Below, piece by piece: positions 25,030 through 32,881 of a DNA stretch of 64,000 nucleotides. Numbering within the stretch: position 1 is the stretch's first letter; the number at the start of each line of letters is the position of its first letter. A program made the translations under genes and the position numbers. Source of the stretch: Flectobacillus roseus (GTDB taxonomy: Bacteria > Bacteroidota > Bacteroidia > Cytophagales > Spirosomataceae); assembly GCF_030056665.1 (NCBI RefSeq), contig NZ_JASHIG010000037.1. The stretch is one strand, 5' to 3'. The notes under the pieces were generated by a model that was given only the letters and a program-made list of their open reading frames with translations, was not told the origin of the DNA and searched no databases.

Positions 25030-25069
25030 AGAACAGATTAGAACAGTAATAAAAAAATTTCTATCTTTG
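25030..25069 (+). promoter_or_regulatory. Candidate xylB promoter with direct repeat
   Basis: TATCTTTG (25062-25069) fits the TAnnTTTG -7 box. In the -33 area AGAACAG occurs twice (25030-25036 and 25040-25046), one helical turn apart, as a possible activator site. Confidence 0.45.
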
Positions 25070-25137
25070 TTCAGAAGGATGATTTATATCAATTATCCTG
25101 TTTTTTATAAAAAAAGCAATCTTTAATATATTCCTCT

Positions 25138-26625
25138 ATGCTTTTACTAGGAATCGACATCGGTACTTCTTCCATTAAAGCTTCGGTTGTGGATGGCGCA
25201 ACAGGTCAATTAGTAGCGTCTGCTCAATACCCTGATACCGAAAACACTATCTCCTCACCCTACCCAGATTGGGCAGAGCAAGATCCTGAAATGTGGTGGG
25301 ATTGCGCGGTAAATGCCATTAAGCGCTGTAACAATTCGGGCAAATACAACCCTAAAGATATTCAAGCCATCGGTATTGCCTACCAAATGCATGGATTGGT
25401 CATGGTAGATAGAGACCATCGTGTCCTTCGCCCATCTATTATTTGGTGTGACAGTCGTGCTGTGGAAATTGGGAATAAGGCATTTCAAGAAATTGGTGAG
25501 GAAAAATGTTTGTCACATTTACTCAATTCTCCTGGGAATTTTACGGCATCAAAACTAGCTTGGGTAAAAGCCAATGAGCCACGCGTGTATGGTTCTGTGT
25601 ATAAGATTATGCTTCCGGGTGATTTTATTGCGATGAAACTCACCAATTCAATTACTACCTCCAATTCAGCGCTTTCTGAGGGCATTTTCTGGGATTTTAA
25701 AGAAAATACTGTTTCTGAGGATATTCTAAAATATTATGGTTTCCCTAAAACAGTTTTGCCTGAATTAAAGCCTGTATTTTCGAATCATGGGGAGGTGAGT
25801 AGTTCTATGGCAGACCTGACAGGACTACAAGCTGGAACTCCTGTTTGTTACAAAGCAGGTGATCAACCCAACAATGCTTTATCCTTAAATGTTTTGGAAC
25901 CTGGTGAAGTTGCTGCCACTGCTGGCACTTCAGGGGTGGTATATTCTGTTTCTGACCAAATTAGTTATGACCCACTGTCCCGTGTCAACACGTTTGCACA
26001 CGTCAATCACCAATTAGATGGTCTCAATCGCTTGGGAACTTTGTTATGTGTAAATGGTACAGGAATCCTGAATCGTTGGATGCGTGATCAAGTGGCTTCA
26101 CAATGGTCCTATAGCCAAATGAATGATGCTGCATCTGCCATCAAGGCTGGGGCTAATGGTTTGTATATTTTACCTTTTGGCAATGGTGCCGAACGAGTAT
26201 TATCAAACAAAACAATTCATTCGACCATAACTGGGCTAAACTTTAATGTGCATACCACTGCCCATATGATTCGTGCGGCGCAAGAGGGTATTGCATTCTC
26301 TTTGAAATATGGGGTTGATATTATGGCAGAAACAGGTACAGCTCCTACTGTTATTCGTGCAGGAAAGGCCAATATGTTCTTAAGTGACGTATTTACAAAA
26401 GCGTTAGTCAATACCATTGGCGTGGCAGTTGAGTTGTATGATACAGACGGTGCAAAAGGTGCAGCTTTGGGCGCTGGTATTGGAAAAGGATTCTTTGCTC
26501 AGCCAAAAGAAGCCTTCGAAAATATGAAATCAATAGGAACTGTAGAGCCTGAAAAAGAATTACAAGAACAATATCAATCTGTATATTCAAACTGGAAAAG
26601 TATTTTGGACAAACAGCTTAAGTAA
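25138..26625 (+). CDS. xylB: Xylulokinase
   Basis: This 495-residue FGGY-family kinase phosphorylates D-xylulose in xylose use. The N-terminal LLLGIDIGTSSIKASVVD is the ATP-binding phosphate-1 motif, IGIAYQMHGLVMVD matches the xylulokinase substrate region, and GEVAATAGTSGVVY and GAKGAALGAGIG are the later FGGY blocks. No xylose isomerase or xylose transporter gene is in the window, so this is a lone copy. Other FGGY kinases are possible, but the MHG motif favours xylulose. Confidence 0.9.
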   Translation: MLLLGIDIGTSSIKASVVDGATGQLVASAQYPDTENTISSPYPDWAEQDPEMWWDCAVNAIKRCNNSGKYNPKDIQAIGIAYQMHGLVMVDRDHRVLRPSIIWCDSRAVEIGNKAFQEIGEEKCLSHLLNSPGNFTASKLAWVKANEPRVYGSVYKIMLPGDFIAMKLTNSITTSNSALSEGIFWDFKENTVSEDILKYYGFPKTVLPELKPVFSNHGEVSSSMADLTGLQAGTPVCYKAGDQPNNALSLNVLEPGEVAATAGTSGVVYSVSDQISYDPLSRVNTFAHVNHQLDGLNRLGTLLCVNGTGILNRWMRDQVASQWSYSQMNDAASAIKAGANGLYILPFGNGAERVLSNKTIHSTITGLNFNVHTTAHMIRAAQEGIAFSLKYGVDIMAETGTAPTVIRAGKANMFLSDVFTKALVNTIGVAVELYDTDGAKGAALGAGIGKGFFAQPKEAFENMKSIGTVEPEKELQEQYQSVYSNWKSILDKQLK

Positions 26626-26949
26626 GTTAGTACTCAAAATAAAGTGTAAGATTGTGCTTTGAGCTTTCAGATATCGGCATTCGGCGATGGGCTATGGGAA
26701 AAATGCATGTCCGTGGTCGTTAAAAAAATTTTAACACTCTTTGCCTTGTGACTGTTGCCTTGTCACTAAAAGACTAAATCTTATTCTGCACGATTTCTTA
26801 ATAATACTGAAGTTTGAATGTAAATTTTTAATGATCAGAACTTTGCATTCACAAATACTTTAGCAGAGAAATAAGCTACTTGGTTTTAAGCTTTTCTTCA
26901 TTTCACAGGCGTGCGAGGCAACTCACACGCCTATGGAAAATGAAGAAAA
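26626..26949. other. Intergenic region between convergent genes
   Basis: This 324-bp gap contains low-complexity words (GATATCGGCATTCGGCGATGGGC near 26672 and TTGTGACTGTTGCCTTGTCAC near 26746), like other intergenic repeats here, and a terminator at 26907-26932. No gene was seen. Confidence 0.5.
26907..26932 (-). terminator. Terminator of the Gfo/Idh gene
   Basis: AGGCGTGCGAG and CTCACACGCCT pair around GCAA. On the minus strand the one mismatch becomes a G-U wobble, giving an 11-bp stem 18 bases past the Gfo/Idh stop codon. The T-run is weak. Confidence 0.6.
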
Positions 26950-28245
26950 TTATACCGAAGGATATTCCCAAGGTTTGCGATATTCTCTACTCAATAATTT
27001 ATTGGCCTCGGGGTCATTGAGAATAATTTCTTTCTCACCATCCCAAATAATACTACGTCCTACTTTAGCAGAAAGCATACCCAACAAACTCATATTGGTT
27101 GAACGGTGTCCTACTTCAATATCACAAAGAGGTGGTTTATGGGTTTTGATAGACACCAAGAAATTTTGCCATAATTCACGGATATTCTGGTCATCGGGTT
27201 TGTTAAGGACTGGATCCTCATGCAAAATTGGTTTGTTTTTATTGGCAGGATAAAAAGTCCAGCCATCTTGCCATCCCATGTGAAAAGTACCTTCTGTGCC
27301 GTAAAAATAACAACCGACGTTGGTGCGCTCGGCTTCGTTAGCTGCAAATAACCTATGCTCCCATGAAACATGAAAGTTTTCAAACTCATAATTTACTAAT
27401 TGCATATCTGGCGCATCCGTATTGTCTTTGCGAATATGTCGTGCCATAGTTGAGTAAATTTTTCGAGGATATTTTTCTTCCATACACCAAAGAATCTGAT
27501 CCATCCAATGTATTCCCCAATCGCCAAGTTGTCCATTTGAAAAGTTGAGAAATTGTCTAAATCCTTTCGGATGAATAACCTTGTTGTAGGGAATCAACGG
27601 CGCTGGACCGCAATACATATCCCAGTCTAATCCTTGAGGGACTTCCGAATTAGGAACTACCGTACCCGCGCCTCCGCCGTAGTGCACAAATGCCCGAATC
27701 ATACCAATCTGTCCTACTTTTCCTGAACGAATAAAATTCATGCCTGAAATATTATGCGGAGAAACTCGCCTGTGTGTTCCCACTTGCACAATTCGGTCGT
27801 ATTTACGAGCAGCATTTACCATAGCTCGACCTTCCATAATGGTATGCCCAATAGGCTTTTCGACATATACATTTGCCCCAATCTCCATCGCAGCAATCGC
27901 AATCAGAGGATGCCAATGGTCGGGCGTTGCCACAATCACTATTTCGGGTTTTTCTCGATGAAGCAATTCTCTAAAATCACGATAACGCTTCGGACTGTCG
28001 CTACACAAGGAAGAAACCTCTTTTAGGGCGTTGTTTAATTGATTTTCATCGACATCACACAAGGCTACCACCTGTGACTCACCTGCTCTGATGGCCTCTC
28101 GAAGAATATTCATTCCCCACCAACCTGTACCAATAAGAGCCGTTTTGTATTTGTTAACCTTGGAAGATAATGCAGGCAATAATGGCAAACTCGAGTAGTA
28201 TAGACTAGCCGAGGAAGAATATTTGATAAAATCTCGTCTTTTCAT
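26950..28245 (-). CDS. Gfo/Idh/MocA family oxidoreductase, exported
   Basis: This 431-residue protein starts with MKRRDFIKYSSSAS, a twin-arginine-like signal, followed by a Rossmann NAD(P)-binding fold (KTALIGTGWWGMNILREAI near residue 34). EKPIGHTIMEGRAMV near residue 130 is the family lysine motif, and GDWGIHWMDQILW near residue 237 follows. Exported Gfo/Idh proteins of Bacteroidota often act on sugars or their 3-keto forms with a tightly held cofactor. The gene stands alone, with a terminator after it and the sensor gene divergent upstream. The substrate is unknown. Confidence 0.88.
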   Translation of the reverse strand: MKRRDFIKYSSSASLYYSSLPLLPALSSKVNKYKTALIGTGWWGMNILREAIRAGESQVVALCDVDENQLNNALKEVSSLCSDSPKRYRDFRELLHREKPEIVIVATPDHWHPLIAIAAMEIGANVYVEKPIGHTIMEGRAMVNAARKYDRIVQVGTHRRVSPHNISGMNFIRSGKVGQIGMIRAFVHYGGGAGTVVPNSEVPQGLDWDMYCGPAPLIPYNKVIHPKGFRQFLNFSNGQLGDWGIHWMDQILWCMEEKYPRKIYSTMARHIRKDNTDAPDMQLVNYEFENFHVSWEHRLFAANEAERTNVGCYFYGTEGTFHMGWQDGWTFYPANKNKPILHEDPVLNKPDDQNIRELWQNFLVSIKTHKPPLCDIEVGHRSTNMSLLGMLSAKVGRSIIWDGEKEIILNDPEANKLLSREYRKPWEYPSV

Positions 28246-28424
28246 AGTTTTTGAAGGGTTAAAAACTCAATATACTGATTATCAAGGAATCTATTATGAG
28301 TTTTTACAGGTGAATAAAAAGTCATCAGAGATAGTAACATAATTTTTTGACACTCACACGGAAAAATCTTCACTAATTGAAAGTAATTTTACCCAAAACG
28401 ACGCTTTCTTCCTTAAATTGATGT

Positions 28425-28432
28425 ATATTTGA
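28425..28432 (+). promoter_or_regulatory. Candidate -7 box of the PAS/GAF sensor gene
   Basis: TATATTTG fits TAnnTTTG, 31 bases before the start codon. No clear -33 element is seen. Confidence 0.4.
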
Positions 28433-28463
28433 CGTATAGGCTTACTACTTAATCACCGCCAAT

Positions 28464-31391
28464 ATGATATTACGAAAAGCCCTTACTTTTAGTGATAATC
28501 AAGAAAATATCCTCCAAATAGAGCAAAAACTGAGAAGTATGGAAATAAGTACTTCGGGAACTTTTGCTTTAGCTGATGATATGTTCTCTAAAACACTCAT
28601 TAAATCCAAGCCTGATTTTATCTTCATAGATGCTTCTTATTTTGAAACATCAGAATTTAATATTTTCTCACAAACAGATCATTTAAGCCATACATTTGGA
28701 AACTCTTCTATCATAATTTTGTGTAGAATTATCGATCCTACAATTCAACGAAATTTTCTACAGGCAGGAGCTCAAGACTGCATATTATGGAATGACTTTT
28801 TACAAAACGATATAGAGAAAAACTTATTTTTTGCCAAAGAAAGACAGGTTTTGAGAAGTCGCTTCAAGAAAATTGCTAACGATTATAAGCAACTTTTTGA
28901 TGCTAATCCACTCCCTATGTGGGTATACAATGTGGAAAATGGACAATTTATCAAAGTAAATCAAGCAGCCTGTCAAAAGTATGGATATACGCTAAAGGAG
29001 TTTTACCAACTTTCAATTCAAGATTTGGTTGGCAATTCCCCAACAGACAGTCCTCTCATTTCTAATCAGTTTGTTACACATCATACCAAATCTGGACAGC
29101 TTATATATGTAGAGCTTACCTCACATCCAACCATATACAAAGGAACTGATGCGGTATTAGTATTAGCTCATGATGTGACTGCAAGGGTAAAGGCGGAACA
29201 AGAAAAAAACGTTGCGTCAAAACAACTTTTCTTAATTTTTGAGAACTCCTCTGATGCAATTCTGCTAACCGATAGCGAGGGTAAAATTCTAGAGGTCAAT
29301 CGCGCTTCCGAGGAGCTTTTTAATGCATCAAAGACATTTCTCCAAAACAAGTCGCTCGTAGAAATTGTAAAACCTGAATTCAACACGCCTTTTGACAGTT
29401 TGTGGGAAAAATTTCATGCGATCGGCAAACATGAGGGTAAAATTTCACTAAAATCAACCCATAACGATACCAAAATTGCCTCTTGGCGTGCCTTAGCCAA
29501 TATTAGGGAAGGCATCCATTTACATATTTTTAATGACGTCACGGAATCTGAACTCAAGGTTAGAGAAAATGAGTTAAACAGTAGAATTCTCTCTTCTATC
29601 AAAGATTCCTTTACGCTCAAAGCTACCTTAAACGCTATCAGTAACAATATTAGATTATTTACAGGTTGGGAAAACGTAGAATTTTGGCTACCCGATTCTC
29701 AAAATCAATTATTGTTTCTTGCCAGCTCGTCGGCAAACCCTAATAATGCGCAGTTTGTCAATTTTGCTGAAGCTTCTCGTCATAGGACAAGAGGTTTCAC
29801 TGAGAAAAGTATTTCTAATAATTCATGGATTAGCAAATCGGCCTATTGGTTCAACGACCTGTATCATCATGAAAGTTTTAGTCGCCAAGAGCTTTTAGAC
29901 CCCAATCTTCATTATACCGCCGTTTCGATTCCTATCTTCGAAGCTCCCAATAGTGATCAGATTGTAGGAATCATTATATTGATTACCGACCAAGAAGTTT
30001 CTTATGATTCTTACCTGACAGGTATTTTATCCAAGGTTGCAGGCGGCTTAGGGAATCTCATTGAGAAGGTGAAAGCGAGAGAAGAACTTTCAAATTTATT
30101 CGATTACTCGGCAGATTTAATTTGTATAGCAGATAAAAATGGTTTTTTAGTAAAAACCAATCCTGCCTTTTCGAATGTACTCGGATTTTCGGTAGAAGAA
30201 TTGAAGTCGAAAAGATTCACAGATTTAATTCATCCTGATGATTTAGAAACTTCGGCTCAGCAAATTGCCAAACTCTACCAAGGTGAAATCATTCGAGCAC
30301 ACGCCAATCGATATCAGACCAAAGCTGGCACTTATCGTCATTTTGCTTGGGTGGCCGTTCCAGACCCGAATGGTAAACAAGTATTTGTAATTGGACGAGA
30401 TGTAACAGAGTTGAAGGCTCAAACAGATTTGATTTTGAAAAATGCGGAGCAAACCCGCAATATGCTCGAAAGTATCACTGACGGGTTTATTTCGGTAGAT
30501 AAATCATGGAATGTAAACTATTGGAATGCTTCTGCTGAGCGAATTCTAGGCATTGAGAAAGAGGCTGTTTTGAATCAAAATTGCCTAAGCCTTCTTCAAG
30601 AATTATCTCCAGAATTAGCGACAATGTTTGAAGAGGCTAGCAAAAAACATACCTCCTTATTTCTAGAAACATACCTTTCCCAACAAAATATTTGGATAGA
30701 ATCTACAGCCTATCCTTCAAATGAAGGATTATCCGTGTATATTCGTGACATAACTCTTGCAAAAGAACACAGTCTCGCAATTGCCACTATGCAAAAGAAT
30801 TTAGAAGCCATTATAAACGCCACCAACGAATTAATTTGGTCGGTTGATAAAGAGTACAATTTGACTATTGCTAATAAAGCTTATTTTGATATGTTATCAG
30901 ATCTGATAGGTAATCCCGTAGATTTAGATACTTCTACCGCACGCGAATCACTTAGTGAAGCCGTCAAAGCAAAATGGCGTGCATACTATCAGCGTTGTAT
31001 GCAAGGAGAACCTCACTCAGTGATTGAGGACTTAGCCACTTACCACCCTGCTGGTAAGCGCTTAAGAGCCATCGTTAATTTCAATCCAATTTATGACCAT
31101 CAAGGTAATGTTACTGGGGTCGCTTGTTTTGCAAAAGATATTTCTGAATTAACTCAGAAAATGGAAACAATCGTCCAGCAATCTAATCAGTTGAAGGAGA
31201 TTGCCTGGTTTCAATCCCATGCTGTAAGACAGCCATTGGCCAAAATACTTGGGATAGTCGACTTTTTGGAAGTAACAGAGGCAGAGTTAGACCAAGAAAC
31301 AGCACAACTTCTTACAGATCTAAAAGGTTCGGCTCAGGAGTTAGATGATGTGGTAAAAACTATTGTCAAGAAAGCACAGCGAAATGATTAA
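28464..31391 (+). CDS. Multi-PAS/GAF sensor with histidine dimerisation domain but no ATPase domain
   Basis: This 975-residue cytoplasmic protein begins with a degenerate receiver-like domain (about 1-125: PDFIFIDASYF, FLQAGAQDCILW). PAS domains follow at about 130-245 and 250-365, a GAF domain at about 375-530, and three more PAS domains at about 535-650, 655-765 and 770-905. The last 60 residues, IAWFQSHAVRQPLAKILGIVDFL, look like a histidine-kinase dimerisation helix with the phospho-acceptor histidine. No HATPase motifs (N, G1, F, G2) follow before the stop, and none continues in another frame. It may be phosphorylated by a partner kinase or act as a scaffold. Its signal is unknown. Confidence 0.82.
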   Translation: MILRKALTFSDNQENILQIEQKLRSMEISTSGTFALADDMFSKTLIKSKPDFIFIDASYFETSEFNIFSQTDHLSHTFGNSSIIILCRIIDPTIQRNFLQAGAQDCILWNDFLQNDIEKNLFFAKERQVLRSRFKKIANDYKQLFDANPLPMWVYNVENGQFIKVNQAACQKYGYTLKEFYQLSIQDLVGNSPTDSPLISNQFVTHHTKSGQLIYVELTSHPTIYKGTDAVLVLAHDVTARVKAEQEKNVASKQLFLIFENSSDAILLTDSEGKILEVNRASEELFNASKTFLQNKSLVEIVKPEFNTPFDSLWEKFHAIGKHEGKISLKSTHNDTKIASWRALANIREGIHLHIFNDVTESELKVRENELNSRILSSIKDSFTLKATLNAISNNIRLFTGWENVEFWLPDSQNQLLFLASSSANPNNAQFVNFAEASRHRTRGFTEKSISNNSWISKSAYWFNDLYHHESFSRQELLDPNLHYTAVSIPIFEAPNSDQIVGIIILITDQEVSYDSYLTGILSKVAGGLGNLIEKVKAREELSNLFDYSADLICIADKNGFLVKTNPAFSNVLGFSVEELKSKRFTDLIHPDDLETSAQQIAKLYQGEIIRAHANRYQTKAGTYRHFAWVAVPDPNGKQVFVIGRDVTELKAQTDLILKNAEQTRNMLESITDGFISVDKSWNVNYWNASAERILGIEKEAVLNQNCLSLLQELSPELATMFEEASKKHTSLFLETYLSQQNIWIESTAYPSNEGLSVYIRDITLAKEHSLAIATMQKNLEAIINATNELIWSVDKEYNLTIANKAYFDMLSDLIGNPVDLDTSTARESLSEAVKAKWRAYYQRCMQGEPHSVIEDLATYHPAGKRLRAIVNFNPIYDHQGNVTGVACFAKDISELTQKMETIVQQSNQLKEIAWFQSHAVRQPLAKILGIVDFLEVTEAELDQETAQLLTDLKGSAQELDDVVKTIVKKAQRND

Positions 31392-31419
31392 ATAGATAAG
31401 TGCTGTTGATAAAATATTT

Positions 31420-31474
31420 CTCCAAAACACGTCATTTCATTTAAACTGCTTAAATAGGATGACGTGTTTTGGAG
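31420..31474. terminator. Bidirectional terminator
   Basis: CTCCAAAACACGTCAT and ATGACGTGTTTTGGAG form a perfect 16-bp stem around a 23-base loop. It separates the convergent sensor and TetR genes. Confidence 0.75.
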
Positions 31475-31507
31475 AAGAAAATTATAGAACGTGCCACATC
31501 ACCGATA

Positions 31508-32080
31508 TTAATGAATCGCAATAGCGTCCCACATCATATCGATGCATTCCTCTATCTCTTTGCCGCTCAAGGTATGTAATTGTACAGATAATTCCCCGAC
31601 TGCTCCGCATAGCATAATTAGGATAAGGGTAGTTGAGCTTTTTTTCAGATAGCCTTCCGCCTGACCTGTTTCTATCAATTCGTAAAGTGGCTTTAAAGCC
31701 TTATCCTCCTCGGCAATAATCGTATCATTGTCTCCCTCATTATACGGGGAACGAGCATACTGTTCAAAAAAGATTTGTACCTCTGGATGCGTGGCAACTC
31801 GACTCATATAATTGCTCAAAGCTGCCTTAAATCTCTCTTCAAAGGGTACGTCCTGCGGCAGATTTTCAAAAGAAAGCTCCGTTTCTTTCTTGACCAAATA
31901 AACGTAGAGATTGTCAATAAGATCTTTTTTGTCCTTGAAGTAAATATAAATTGTACCAGTGGCGACCCCAACCTCCTTGGCAAGAAGGCTCATCTTTAAT
32001 CCAGAAAGACCAATTTTGGAAATCATTGATAATGCTTTTTCCAAAATCAATTTTTCTTTTACATCATCTTTAGTTCTCAT
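31508..32080 (-). CDS. TetR family transcriptional regulator
   Basis: This 190-residue regulator has an N-terminal helix-turn-helix (LSGLKMSLLAKEVGVATGTIYIYFKDKKDL in part, about residues 24-53) and a helical C-terminal domain of the type seen in TetR proteins that control efflux or fatty-acid genes. It is divergent from ferritin, with 207 bp between, and ends against the sensor gene's terminator. No sure operator was found, so its target is open; ferritin is the only nearby candidate. Confidence 0.88.
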   Translation of the reverse strand: MRTKDDVKEKLILEKALSMISKIGLSGLKMSLLAKEVGVATGTIYIYFKDKKDLIDNLYVYLVKKETELSFENLPQDVPFEERFKAALSNYMSRVATHPEVQIFFEQYARSPYNEGDNDTIIAEEDKALKPLYELIETGQAEGYLKKSSTTLILIMLCGAVGELSVQLHTLSGKEIEECIDMMWDAIAIH

Positions 32081-32287
32081 AATAGTAATTAAATAAGGTA
32101 TTGTTTGCAGTGGTTTAAATAATTTTAAATCTATTCTTTCAAAAATGGCTATTAAGAGAGGTAATCGACGAGTATGTGTTAAATATAATTAGAATAATTC
32201 CAAATTTTATCAAAAATCCCCAAGTTTAAAACATTTATCATGATTATGTTATTAATATTGTGATAACTAATTAAGCTACAAAAGGAT

Positions 32288-32815
32288 ATGAAAGATTTGA
32301 TGAGACAGAGAACTTCTTTGAAGGAGGAAATCGAAATTGCTCTAAACGCACAATGTAAAATGGAAGCAGAAGCTTCGCAAAAGTATTTGGCGATGGCTTC
32401 ATGGCTCGACCGCAATGGATTCGAAAAATCTGCCGAGTATCTTTATGCTCAAGCAGAAGAGGAACGTGAACACTTTTTAAAGCTTTTTAAATATATTAAT
32501 GAAGTTGGTGGTACTGCAATAACTCCAACGATTGGAGAAGTTATTCAAGAATATCCTTCCTTCAAAAGTGTATTTGAAGCGGCTCTTCAAAGTGAAATTT
32601 CTGTGACAAATGCCATCAATAAAATCGTGGCAAAATGTCGTGAAGAAAATGATTATGCTACCGAACAATTCATGATGTGGTACGTGGTAGAACAAAGAGA
32701 AGAAGAGAAAAACGCACGTCGTGCTTTGGAATTATTCGATTTGATTGATGTTGAAAGCGCCACTGGAAAATTTGCTTTGGATAAAGAGATTGGCAAAATT
32801 GGCGCAGAAGAATAA
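32288..32815 (+). CDS. Ferritin (non-haem iron storage protein)
   Basis: This 175-residue ferritin-like protein has the four-helix pattern. EIALNAQCKMEAEASQKYLAMASWLDRNG (early part about residues 15-30) and FEKSAEYLYAQAEEEREHFLKLF carry the first ferroxidase glutamates and the E-x-x-H pair. FMMWYVVEQREEEKNARRAL carries the E-x-x-x-E of the third and fourth helices. It should oxidise and store iron in 24-mer shells in the cytoplasm. The gene has no operon partner and ends at a compact terminator. Confidence 0.93.
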   Translation: MKDLMRQRTSLKEEIEIALNAQCKMEAEASQKYLAMASWLDRNGFEKSAEYLYAQAEEEREHFLKLFKYINEVGGTAITPTIGEVIQEYPSFKSVFEAALQSEISVTNAINKIVAKCREENDYATEQFMMWYVVEQREEEKNARRALELFDLIDVESATGKFALDKEIGKIGAEE

Positions 32816-32837
32816 GAATTCGAGTATAATTAAACAA

Positions 32838-32859
32838 GGGTGCGACTAAAGTCGCACCC
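32838..32859. terminator. Bidirectional terminator
   Basis: GGGTGCGACT and AGTCGCACCC form a perfect 10-bp stem around AA, between the convergent ferritin and GH9 genes. Confidence 0.8.
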
Positions 32860-32881
32860 TACTAAGAAAAAAATAAAGATT

